A stretch of DNA of 32,320 nt from the NCBI GenBank assembly GCA_945888435.1, contig CAMCZW010000018.1:1-32320 (forward strand). The letters are read 5' to 3'. This document shows, in pieces, positions 15,763 through 23,106 of the stretch. Each line of letters starts with the position of its first letter. Positions within the stretch are counted from its first letter, which is position 1. Under the pieces are notes generated by a model. That model was not told the origin of the DNA, did not search any database, and saw nothing but the letters and a program-made list of their open reading frames with translations. Origin of the DNA: a bacterium UBP8_UBA817 (GTDB taxonomy: Bacteria > Margulisbacteria > Marinamargulisbacteria > SXXA01 > SICP01). The translations under genes and the position numbers were made by a program.

Positions 15763-16745
15763 TATCTCGCTCCAGTACTACTGATATCACGACCGGCATT
15801 CACTGCCGCAATCATTCCATCAGCTACGGCCGTCGCAATTTGTCTAATTTGCTTTGACCGAGCATCCCCCGCCGCATAAATCCCCGGTAAACTTGTTCTC
15901 ATATATTCATCCGTAATAATGTATCCATCTTCATCTAACTGGAGATTAAGATTTAAAATTTCTTTTGGAGGCATTCGTCCGACATAGACAAATATACATT
16001 TCACATCCAGCCAAATAGATTGACCAGTGACCGTGTTATACACTTTAATTTTTTCTATTTTATCCACACCGAAAGCATCTTCAACCTCAGAATTCCATAT
16101 CGGTTGAATCTTAGGATTGCTCAATACTTTGTCATGAAGTGACTTCACCGCTTTAATATGACCTGACCTATGAATCAAATACAAACGATCCACATGCTCT
16201 GCCAAATACTCAGCCGCATAACACGCACAATTACCGCCACCAATCACAGCCACATGCTGTCCTTGGTAAGACCGGCCATCCCCTTGCGCATAATAAGAAA
16301 CCCCTCGGCCAAAAAATCGTTTTTCAAATTCTCGGCCCAACGGTTTCGGCTCAAGACCAACCGATAAAATCACAGCCTTGGTCAAAAAAGTACGCCCCAT
16401 ATCGGTCGACACTTTCTGATCAAGAGGCCCCATACTGCGGACATCATCCACAGTGGCGCATACAAAATCAATATTAAACGTCCGCATGTGTTCTTCCATT
16501 TGGCGAGCCAGGTCTAACCCCATAACTCCACCCGGAAATCCTAAATAATTATCCACACGGTACGCAGTTGAGGCCTCGCCTCCAGGAATCGCTTTATCCA
16601 ACACCAACACTTTGAGTTGAGCGCGAGCAGCACAAATAGCCGCAGACATGCCGGAAGGACCAGCCCCAACGACAATAATGTCATAATCATGGGTATGGCC
16701 TAAAGAACTGGATTTTTCAATTTGAAGCTGAGTTTCCCTCTGCAT
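15762..16745 (-). CDS. Thioredoxin-reductase-like flavoprotein lacking the CxxC motif
   Basis: 327 residues. An FAD-binding GAGPSG (27-32) and a NADPH-binding VIGGGNCA (about 167-174) belong to the TrxB fold, and GIYAAGDAR (near 289) is the C-terminal FAD motif. The site that is SY-CATC-D in thioredoxin reductases is here SY-YAQG-D (residues 150-156), so both redox cysteines are missing. Cys173 and Cys175 lie beside the glycine motif but are not in the usual place. It may act as a ferredoxin/flavodoxin-type reductase or another NAD(P)H oxidoreductase rather than on thioredoxin. It is 4 nt after lptA and overlaps purQ. Confidence 0.85.
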   Translation of the reverse strand: MQRETQLQIEKSSSLGHTHDYDIIVVGAGPSGMSAAICAARAQLKVLVLDKAIPGGEASTAYRVDNYLGFPGGVMGLDLARQMEEHMRTFNIDFVCATVDDVRSMGPLDQKVSTDMGRTFLTKAVILSVGLEPKPLGREFEKRFFGRGVSYYAQGDGRSYQGQHVAVIGGGNCACYAAEYLAEHVDRLYLIHRSGHIKAVKSLHDKVLSNPKIQPIWNSEVEDAFGVDKIEKIKVYNTVTGQSIWLDVKCIFVYVGRMPPKEILNLNLQLDEDGYIITDEYMRTSLPGIYAAGDARSKQIRQIATAVADGMIAAVNAGRDISSTGAR

Positions 16746-16749
16746 ATGG

Positions 16750-17304
16750 CTATTGTACCGAATTTCCTTTCTTTTGTAAGCTTTGTTTTGAGAGACTTAA
16801 GCGACTTGAACCCGAAGATCTAATAAACTGTTTCTTAAAATCAATAATCACTTTATCCCCTGTCGCCAAATCCCGTAAGGTCTTCACTTCAGGCCTATCC
16901 CACAGCACCACATAATCGTCATCCAAAAAGTAATCCGCGCCCCCGGATGTCCCGATAATTTCCCCAGATTGGACTCTTACATCCCCTTTGGCAACCACTC
17001 GATTTTCAACACCAAAAACCTCGATTTGAGTGCATGTCATCACGGTTTTACCCTGAGTAAGGACAACACGGCCGGTCAGATGCACTTTATCCGCCGCCCG
17101 GTCATAAAGGGCAGAATCCCCTTTTACCACCACATTTCTTTGCTTCACCACCACATGGCCTTTCGCGACCACCTGATTGGTGTTGGCATCCAAGCTAAAC
17201 ACATCTGCAGCAACATCGATCGTCAAATCCGGCCGACGACTTGCAAACAAGGATGTTCCCACTAAAAAAAGAAATATCCATACCCAAAAAGGTTTCATAC
17301 TCAT
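16750..17304 (-). CDS. lptA: LptA/OstA-type LPS transport protein
   Basis: 184 residues. A signal peptide (about 1-22, ending SLFAS) precedes an OstA-like beta-jellyroll: LTIDVAADVFSLDANTNQVVAKG, VVVKGDSALYDRAADKVHLTG and VENRVVAKGDVRV match the family's repeating strands, with VAKG and HLTGRVVL turns typical of LptA. LptA forms the periplasmic bridge carrying LPS to the outer membrane. The C-terminus is basic and Ser-rich. It opens the minus-strand run that includes the lptC-like gene. The start is ATG at 17304, with no strong ribosome site seen. Confidence 0.8.
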   Translation of the reverse strand: MSMKPFWVWIFLFLVGTSLFASRRPDLTIDVAADVFSLDANTNQVVAKGHVVVKQRNVVVKGDSALYDRAADKVHLTGRVVLTQGKTVMTCTQIEVFGVENRVVAKGDVRVQSGEIIGTSGGADYFLDDDYVVLWDRPEVKTLRDLATGDKVIIDFKKQFIRSSGSSRLSLSKQSLQKKGNSVQ

Positions 17305-17393
17305 TAAAAATAGAAGGGGGGGCTAAAATGTGCAAGGAGAACTAATCGTCATGAGGTTTCCAGCAGGGGTAAAAACCGGTAAACTGGCAACCC

Positions 17394-18395
17394 ATGATTA
17401 TCGACCAGCACTTACACCTCCCTCTCGCTCAAGGAATCTCCGATCATCGCATCGCGATTTCGGACCAATTCGCAGCAACCTGGAATAATGGCCCACAAAA
17501 CGATAGTCAGACTGAACTTGCATACTGTCTTAAAATATTAGGCGAAACATTTGGCTATATGGCCAAACATCATCAAAGCAACTTAACCGTATCCACCAAA
17601 GGCGATGATCTCGATCATGTCACCAATGTGGATATCGGTATCGAACTTCTATTTAGAGATTGGTTAGGCCGGTTTTACCCTCACCATAAAGTCATCGGGG
17701 AAGAAGGCCAAAAAAGCCAGCTCACTGAGGATGATTACATTTGGTACGTCGATCCCATCGATGGGACAACCAATTATATGAATCAAAAAAAAGAAGTCAC
17801 CATGCATTTTGGATGTGTCAAAAATGGCCGCCCTTATGTCAGCTTTGTAGGGAAACCCATCCTTGATACCTATTATTGGACAGATGGGACCACTGTATTT
17901 GAAAAAGAAACACCAATCCCTCAAATCTCACCTATCCCCAATACCACGCTAACGATTGGAACCGAATATTTATGGGGCAGAGAAGAGCAGAAAGTTCTGT
18001 ACATGAACCTCTCTCAACTTTTCCAAGCCAATACATTCAGGGCCAGGTCCATCGGATATTCTCTAACTGAAACATTAATTGGAAATGTTGATTTATTTTA
18101 TAAACCCGCCGCCAAATTATGGGATGTCATCGCCCCAATCTGCCTCATCAAGGTATTACGACCAGATCTCATCACAGAACTCACCTATGCCTCTACCAAT
18201 GCACCTCTCTCCAAAGAAAATGCAGTCACTGAAGACGTCCTTTCAAATAGCAGTCAATTAATCAGCCACCTCAATCATCGTCATGAAACCAGTTTTAGGG
18301 CAGGATTCGTCGCGATCTATCCACAGAGGCTCAAAGAAGTCCGAGACCACATTTTTGATGCACTATATCCCGAGTTTTTTGAGACAGAACCTTAA
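17394..18395 (+). CDS. Inositol-monophosphatase-family phosphatase
   Basis: 333 residues. Metal-site motifs are in order: GEEGQ (about 101-105), DPIDGTTNYMN (about 120-130) and KLWDVIAP (about 241-248). These are the three conserved parts of the IMPase/HisN/CysQ fold. It hydrolyses a sugar- or nucleotide-type monophosphate with Mg2+; the substrate is not evident. The first ~45 residues precede the usual domain start. The ATG at 17394 has no clear ribosome site, and the frame is closed upstream by TAA. The stop overlaps rsmH (TAATG). Confidence 0.85.
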   Translation: MIIDQHLHLPLAQGISDHRIAISDQFAATWNNGPQNDSQTELAYCLKILGETFGYMAKHHQSNLTVSTKGDDLDHVTNVDIGIELLFRDWLGRFYPHHKVIGEEGQKSQLTEDDYIWYVDPIDGTTNYMNQKKEVTMHFGCVKNGRPYVSFVGKPILDTYYWTDGTTVFEKETPIPQISPIPNTTLTIGTEYLWGREEQKVLYMNLSQLFQANTFRARSIGYSLTETLIGNVDLFYKPAAKLWDVIAPICLIKVLRPDLITELTYASTNAPLSKENAVTEDVLSNSSQLISHLNHRHETSFRAGFVAIYPQRLKEVRDHIFDALYPEFFETEP

Positions 18396-19288
18396 TGCAT
18401 CGCCCAGTTTTATTAGCAGAAACCATCTCCTCCTTAGCCATCGCCCCTACAGACTGCGTTATCGACGCCACGATGGGATATGGCGGCCATAGCCAAAAAA
18501 TTATAGAAGAACTCATAGACCCAAGCGGTCGCCTGATTGGCATAGACCAGGATTTAACTTCCATCGCACATTGCCAGGAAAAATTTAAAGACACCTCCAA
18601 CATGACAATTGTTCATGGCAATTTTTCAAATATCGACACCCTCATTCAACCCCTTACTTCCAAACCTGTTAATAAAATAATGGCGGACTTAGGGATGTCC
18701 TCCGTCCACCTCGACACCTCAAAACGGGGATTTAGTTTTCAAAAATCAGAACCGCTCGACATGAGGATGAACGAATTAAATCCCCATACCGCCGCAGATT
18801 TACTTAATCATGGCAGTGCAGAAAAATTGCTCAAAATACTAAAAGAATATGGCGAACTCAATCGCCCTGACCGTTTCGTTGAAATCATCATTTCCACCCG
18901 AAAAGCCCATCCTTATCTCATCACGGATGACTTAATTGTGGCTATTAAAAAAGGGTTTTATTTTAGAAATAGCCGGTCACTATATATGAGAACCTGCGCC
19001 CAGGTATTTCAAGCCATTCGCATGGCCGTTAACAATGAAGTCGGAGTACTCACCTCTTTTCTAGAAAAATCATCAGAGTTACTCGCTCCAGAAGGCCGCA
19101 TTGCCATTATTACCTTTCATTCAATCGAAGACCGCATTGTCAAAAACCACTTCGCCTCACTCCCCAACTTTAAAATGGCCACCAAAAAAGTCGTCAAACC
19201 AAATCAAACCGAAGTAAAACACAATTCAAGATGCAGAAGCGCCAAGCTGCGCACCTACATTAAAATGACAGATGAGCCAACAGCTTGA
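18395..19288 (+). CDS. rsmH: 16S rRNA (cytosine-1402-N4)-methyltransferase
   Basis: 297 residues, normal length. The start HRPVLLAETI, the SAM-binding DATMGYGGHSQKI (about 24-36), LIGIDQD (about 47-53), ADLGMSSVHLD and RGFSF (about 91-108), LDMRMNE (about 115-121) and the C-terminal ITFHSIEDRIVK (about 245-256) define RsmH. It methylates C1402 of 16S rRNA. The gene usually heads a division-cell-wall cluster with ftsL and ftsI; here it follows an IMPase gene and is followed, with 17 nt overlap, by a HIT/GalT-like gene. Confidence 0.95.
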   Translation: MHRPVLLAETISSLAIAPTDCVIDATMGYGGHSQKIIEELIDPSGRLIGIDQDLTSIAHCQEKFKDTSNMTIVHGNFSNIDTLIQPLTSKPVNKIMADLGMSSVHLDTSKRGFSFQKSEPLDMRMNELNPHTAADLLNHGSAEKLLKILKEYGELNRPDRFVEIIISTRKAHPYLITDDLIVAIKKGFYFRNSRSLYMRTCAQVFQAIRMAVNNEVGVLTSFLEKSSELLAPEGRIAIITFHSIEDRIVKNHFASLPNFKMATKKVVKPNQTEVKHNSRCRSAKLRTYIKMTDEPTA

Positions 19289-20231
19289 GTCTGAGTTACT
19301 AAAACTCTACCAGCAGCAGCTTGAGGTTGGTGTCATTTCTCAGGACATCCACAACGACATCCACAAACTCACCCCCATTACCCAAGACAAGGCCTTAAAA
19401 TTTTACATCCAACATAACCCTCACCGCGTCCTTCGAGGAATTGCAGATATCCCTAACCCCACACCCAAACACATCATTAAGTACAAAGGCGGCATCCCCT
19501 GCTTTTTATGCATGGACAATATCCAGGTCCAATGGCCCAACGAACAAGGTCATCACTGCACCATCGACGACATCCCCCTTGTTTTCCTGCCCAACCTCTA
19601 TCCCATTTTCCCACTCCACTTCACCGTGGCCGCAGGCACTCACCTCCCTCAAATCATGAATATACCAACCCTAATCACCCTCGCAAAAACACTCCCCACC
19701 CACTGGATCATCCAAAACGGACCAGACGCAGGGGCCACCAACCCTGAGCATTTTCATTACCAGACATTTCTCCCAAGCAATCTGCCAACTAATCTACCCA
19801 TCACCCATTACCCAACCACGCCCATTATCCAAAAAAACTCACTCCAAATCGATCGCCTCACTCACCCCGCAAGCATTTATCGATTTCAATTTAAAACACG
19901 TGAGGAAAGCCAATCCGTCACCACAATTCTCATGGACTATCTAGATCGCAACCCAAATCACCGGCTCAATATCTTGGCCACCTACTGTCCAAACAAAGCC
20001 CAATGGCAACTAATGGCCCTATTACGCCACACAGAGCGCCGCACAGACCTCTATCGCTCCGGCCAGCCCGGTTATGCAGAAGCCGCAGGCATTATCTCCA
20101 CCACCACCGAAAGTCACGATCGCTGGATCCAAAACAACCTCACCCTCTACACCCAACTCATGACCGACATCGCCGCCCCGAAAGAAAGTGAAACTGACTT
20201 TCAAACCATAATCAGCCAGATCTGCAGTTAA
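19272..20231 (+). CDS. HIT/GalT-superfamily nucleotidyltransferase or phosphorylase (DUF4922-like)
   Basis: 319 residues. A CFLC motif (about 77-80, PCFLCMDNIQVQW) and a catalytic-type block NGPDAGATNPEHFHYQTF (about 148-165) match the galactose-1-phosphate uridylyltransferase / Ap4A phosphorylase branch, in which the site reads HxHxQ. PLVFLPNLYPIFPLHFTV is the strand pair before the active site. It probably handles a nucleotide-sugar or dinucleoside polyphosphate; the substrate is unknown. It overlaps rsmH by 17 nt and ends 55 nt before a 34-bp palindrome. Pro- and Thr-rich, as are other C-rich plus-strand genes here. Confidence 0.7.
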   Translation: MSQQLESELLKLYQQQLEVGVISQDIHNDIHKLTPITQDKALKFYIQHNPHRVLRGIADIPNPTPKHIIKYKGGIPCFLCMDNIQVQWPNEQGHHCTIDDIPLVFLPNLYPIFPLHFTVAAGTHLPQIMNIPTLITLAKTLPTHWIIQNGPDAGATNPEHFHYQTFLPSNLPTNLPITHYPTTPIIQKNSLQIDRLTHPASIYRFQFKTREESQSVTTILMDYLDRNPNHRLNILATYCPNKAQWQLMALLRHTERRTDLYRSGQPGYAEAAGIISTTTESHDRWIQNNLTLYTQLMTDIAAPKESETDFQTIISQICS

Positions 20232-20286
20232 CTTTTAAGAGCCACATTCAATATTGATGTTTGAATTAAGCCAAGGGTCGTTCCAA

Positions 20287-20320
20287 CTCAAAGAGGCGCA
20301 AAATTTTGCGCCTCTTTGAG
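20287..20320. terminator. Perfect 34-bp palindrome, probable hairpin terminator or dispersed repeat
   Basis: Two 17-nt arms (CTCAAAGAGGCGCAAAA and its exact complement) meet with no spacer at the AAAATTTT centre. It lies between the HIT-like gene and the DUF2237 gene. No T-run follows, so a Rho-independent terminator is not certain. The core (AGAGGCGCAA...TTGCGCCTCT) differs by one base pair from the hairpin arms at 31414-31437 (AGAGACGCAA...TTGCGTCTC), so it may be the same dispersed repeat family. Confidence 0.55.
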
Positions 20321-20343
20321 CCACCGTGTATTATAGATAAATC

Positions 20344-20760
20344 ATGCAAAATCAAAATGAAAAAAACGTCCTAGGACACCATCTCTCTCCATGCTGTACA
20401 AAACCCCTTACCGGCTTTTACCGCACAGGCACTTGCTCTGTTGGCCCCGATGATTTGGGAGTCCACGCAGTCTGTATCGAAGCCACCGAAGATTTTCTAG
20501 TCTTTTCCAAAAAAGCAGGAAACGATTTATCAACCCCAGTCCCAGACTACGCCTTCCCAGGACTTAAACCCGGCGATCGCTGGTGCCTATGCGCCCCACG
20601 CTGGCAAGAAGCCTTCGAAGCTGGATGCGCACCCATGGTCCTGCTCGCAAGCACCCATGAAGCCGCTCTAGAGCATTGTTTCCTCGAAGACCTCAAAAAT
20701 CATGCCCTGGATGCCGATTTAGACGAAGCCTGGCAAGCTCTCCAACATCACACTAAATAA
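20344..20760 (+). CDS. DUF2237-family protein
   Basis: 138 residues, the usual length. The family features are clear: NVLGHHLSPC near the N-terminus, LTGFYRTGTCSVGPDDLGVHAVC (about 22-44), FLVFSKKAGNDLSTPVPDYAFPGLKPGDRWCLCAPRW (about 51-87) and a closing ATHEAALE..-type helix. Several conserved Cys and His residues suggest metal binding, but the function of the family is unknown to me. Monocistronic on the plus strand, after the 34-bp palindrome. Its last 8 nt overlap the 3' end of tsaE on the other strand. Confidence 0.85.
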   Translation: MQNQNEKNVLGHHLSPCCTKPLTGFYRTGTCSVGPDDLGVHAVCIEATEDFLVFSKKAGNDLSTPVPDYAFPGLKPGDRWCLCAPRWQEAFEAGCAPMVLLASTHEAALEHCFLEDLKNHALDADLDEAWQALQHHTK

Positions 20761-21169
20761 GTCTAGTAATCCGCCGACAGTCGCCATCCAAGACTTCAAT
20801 AGATAATTTAATCCATCGATCAGACAATCGCTGACCCAACTGATCCGGCCACTCGATCACGATAACGCCTTGAGGAAAATCCAAATAGCGATCGATATCC
20901 ATCAACCCAAGTTCAGATCCCTGCAATCGGTATAAATCCAAATGCCTCACCGGCAAGCGCCCCTGATATTCTTGAACAAGAGAAAACGTTGGAGACGACA
21001 CCCAATCTTCGCTCCCAAGTCCCGCCACCAATGAAGAAACAAATGTTGTTTTACCCGCCCCCATCTCTCCAAATAAACAAATCACATCACCAGCCTTCAA
21101 ATCAGCTGAAAACGCCACCGCCACCTGATGAGTATCTTCTAGAGAGTCAATCGTCCATTGAGTCATCAC
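20753..21169 (-). CDS. tsaE: tRNA threonylcarbamoyladenosine biosynthesis ATPase TsaE
   Basis: 138 residues. A Walker A motif GEMGAGKTTFV (about 34-44), then WVSSPTFSLVQEY (about 57-69), LDLYRL (about 78-83) and IVIEWPDQLG (about 103-112) define the family. TsaE works with TsaB and TsaD to make t6A37 on ANN-decoding tRNAs. The start overlaps the folK stop by 4 nt. It is the last gene of a minus-strand operon and converges on the DUF2237 gene with 8 nt overlap. Confidence 0.92.
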   Translation of the reverse strand: MMTQWTIDSLEDTHQVAVAFSADLKAGDVICLFGEMGAGKTTFVSSLVAGLGSEDWVSSPTFSLVQEYQGRLPVRHLDLYRLQGSELGLMDIDRYLDFPQGVIVIEWPDQLGQRLSDRWIKLSIEVLDGDCRRITRLI

Positions 21170-21633
21170 AACCCCATACGAGCATCTAATAAATCATCAA
21201 TCGATGTATGAAGAAGGGGATGAATCACCTGAGGCGCAATTTCGGCCAAAGGTTTTAGGACAAAATATCGCTCATGCATCATCGGATGCGGAATCATCAA
21301 GTCGTCCGTGCAAATAATCTGATCGTTATAAAGCAAAATATCGATATCCAAAGTTCTGGGATCATTGGTCCCTTTCGATAATCGCCCAGCATCCTTTTCT
21401 AATTGTTGAAAAATCACCAGTAATTCCTGAGGGGTCAGTACCGTTTTAAGCTCGGCCACCGCATTAATAAACTCAGGTTGAGGATAAGACGCAACCGCAG
21501 GATTAGACAAAAGTGACGACACCTGAGACACCTCAATATCCGCATGGGCATCCAACGCCTCTAGTGCAGTCATCAAAAACCGCTCGCGGTCCCCCACATT
21601 TGAGCCTAAACCAATATATACTGTTGAAATCAT
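21166..21633 (-). CDS. folK: 6-hydroxymethyl-7,8-dihydropterin pyrophosphokinase
   Basis: 155 residues. YIGLGSNVGDRERFL (6-20), FINAVAELKT (about 55-64) and DPRTLDIDILLYND (about 91-104) are the HPPK signatures, with the metal-binding DxD at DID. PHPMMHERYFVLKPLAEIAP follows, as in the family. It makes the pyrophosphate intermediate used by FolP, whose gene is immediately upstream and shares the 21633 base (stop/start overlap). Confidence 0.94.
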   Translation of the reverse strand: MISTVYIGLGSNVGDRERFLMTALEALDAHADIEVSQVSSLLSNPAVASYPQPEFINAVAELKTVLTPQELLVIFQQLEKDAGRLSKGTNDPRTLDIDILLYNDQIICTDDLMIPHPMMHERYFVLKPLAEIAPQVIHPLLHTSIDDLLDARMGL

Positions 21634-22430
21634 TATCCTTTCAGTATAGCAAACGCCACATCCAAAGCATGTCGAGTTTCAGCAACATCATGAACACGAA
21701 ACATCGACGCCCCTTTCGTAAGCCCCATCACCGCAGCAGCCAATGATCCCGACAAGCGATTTTCGAGAGTTGCCCCTGTTAACGCCCCAATCATGGATTT
21801 ACGAGATACTCCCAACATCACAGGACACCCTAACTGAGCCACTTGATCAAGATGCACCATTAATTGCACTTGATGCTCGATCGTTTTACCAAACCCCATT
21901 CCAGGGTCCACCACAATATCTGTAATTCCGGCCGCTTTTGCTGTAGCGATACGCTCAGTCAAAAACATACACACATCACTCACTACCTCATCATAATAAG
22001 GTGCGATCTGCATCGTCTGAGGAAGACCTTGCATATGCATCAGAATCACACCCTTGTGATGAGACGCAATCACCGACGCCATCTTGGCATCCATCCGCAT
22101 CGCAGACACATCATTAATATATTGAGCCCCACAATGAAGCGCAAAATCCGCCACCCTAGCCTTCATCGTATCTACAGAAATGGGGATATCAAATCGGGAT
22201 CTAATTCCGCTTAAAATAGGATCTAGCCGCCTTAACTCTTCGTCTACACCCACCAGTTCTGCACCAGGACGAGTGGATTCTGCACCGATATCAATCATAT
22301 CCGCACCATCGGCCACCATCGCTTCAATCTGGCGAAACGCGGCATCCGCAGTCATAAACTGTCCCCCATCGGAAAACGAATCGGGAGTCACATTTAAAAT
22401 TCCAACCACATATGGACGAGAAAAAATCAT
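21633..22430 (-). CDS. folP: Dihydropteroate synthase
   Basis: 265 residues. GILNVTPDSFSDGG (10-23), DIGAESTRPGA (about 46-56), ISVDTMKARVA (about 79-89), INDVSAM (about 99-105), VVDPGMGFGKTIEHQ (about 164-178) and GVSRKSMIG (about 197-205) are the DHPS pterin and pABA site motifs. It joins pterin pyrophosphate and p-aminobenzoate in folate synthesis. Its ATG lies inside the stop of the ParE-type toxin gene (ATGA), so translation is probably coupled to the toxin-antitoxin pair upstream. Confidence 0.95.
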   Translation of the reverse strand: MIFSRPYVVGILNVTPDSFSDGGQFMTADAAFRQIEAMVADGADMIDIGAESTRPGAELVGVDEELRRLDPILSGIRSRFDIPISVDTMKARVADFALHCGAQYINDVSAMRMDAKMASVIASHHKGVILMHMQGLPQTMQIAPYYDEVVSDVCMFLTERIATAKAAGITDIVVDPGMGFGKTIEHQVQLMVHLDQVAQLGCPVMLGVSRKSMIGALTGATLENRLSGSLAAAVMGLTKGASMFRVHDVAETRHALDVAFAILKG

Positions 22431-22723
22431 AGAGACTTTAAGTTTTTACGCCTGAGTTTTTGCCTCATATGAATGATAGTCAATACATAAATATTTTTTG
22501 AACCGAGTTGGTAAATAAGCCGATATGAATAAATCATAAGTTCTCGAATTTTAGGATTATTTAACTCTGGAACAATCCGACCTTGATCTGGGAATAGCTG
22601 TAAATGAAGTGTTAACTCAATTAATCTCTCTGCAACCTCAGAGGCATAATACTTAGAATCACCAGCAATAAACTGATAAATACGCCTTAAATCTTCTTTT
22701 GCAGGGACAGTCCAAACTACCAC
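22427..22723 (-). CDS. ParE/RelE-superfamily toxin
   Basis: 98 residues with a GTG start at 22723. The pattern WTVPAKEDLRRIYQFIAGDS, YASEVAERLI, LQLFPDQGRIVPELNNPKIREL, YRLIYQLG and VLTIIHMRQ is typical of plasmid-stabilisation ParE/RelE toxins. ParE types poison gyrase and RelE types cleave mRNA; I cannot tell which. The start lies inside the antitoxin gene (7 nt overlap) and the stop overlaps folP. Confidence 0.88.
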   Translation of the reverse strand: MVVWTVPAKEDLRRIYQFIAGDSKYYASEVAERLIELTLHLQLFPDQGRIVPELNNPKIRELMIYSYRLIYQLGSKNIYVLTIIHMRQKLRRKNLKSL

Positions 22724-22896
22724 TTAGAAATCTCTTCCTTTAACTGCTCCACAGTCAAAGTCTCTCCATTTTTGACAGCTTCCTGTCCTTTTCTGATCTT
22801 ATCAAGAACATATAGTCGATACATAATATCATCCAAATTTGCTGTTTTTGGCAAACTGGATATTGCAGTAATCGCATCTTCTTTAAAGGGTGTCAT
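22717..22896 (-). CDS. Antitoxin of the ParE/RelE-type module
   Basis: 59 residues, read directly from the reverse strand: MTPFKEDAITAISSLPKTA, then LDDIMYRLYVLDKIRKGQ, EAVKNGETLTVEQLKEE and a terminal ISKW. The DDIMYRLYV.DKI..G pattern is common in small antitoxins that pair with ParE/RelE toxins. A strong ribosome site AGGAGGTGA lies just before the ATG at 22896. It precedes and overlaps the toxin gene by 7 nt, the usual order, so antitoxin is made first. Probably self-regulating with the toxin. Confidence 0.85.
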   Translation of the reverse strand: MTPFKEDAITAISSLPKTANLDDIMYRLYVLDKIRKGQEAVKNGETLTVEQLKEEISKW

Positions 22897-22996
22897 AAGT
22901 TCACCTCCTACAAAGCATCATTCTATCAAGAGTATAAGCCTCTGTCACAAACCCTATTGCGAAATGCAAAAAGATATCATATTCTCAACAATCTAT

Positions 22997-23083
22997 GCCG
23001 AGGTGGTGGAACTGGTAGACACGCTAGCTTGAGGTGTTAGAGATCGCAAGATCGTGCAGGTTCAAGTCCTGTCCTCGGTACCA
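22997..23083 (+). tRNA. tRNA-Leu(GAG)
   Basis: An 87-nt class II tRNA with encoded CCA (23081-23083). The acceptor stem GCCGAGG pairs with CCTCGGT (first pair G:U). The anticodon stem CTAGC/GTTAG holds the loop TTGAGGT with anticodon GAG at 23031-23033, reading CUY leucine codons. The variable arm has a GATC-GCAA-GATC stem, and the T arm is GCAGG-TTCAAGT-CCTGT. It lies 23 nt before the phosphohexomutase gene in the same direction. Confidence 0.96.
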
Positions 23084-23106
23084 TATAAAATTAGAGGAAT
23101 TCAGTA

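Noticed and set aside
17351..17488. Short plus-strand frame with AAGGAG upstream (MRFPAGVKTGKLATHDYRP...) overlapping the IMPase start
   Set aside because: Its ribosome site is better than that of the ATG at 17394, but it ends after 45 codons without similarity. It could hint at a base error at the IMPase N-terminus; not strong enough to call.
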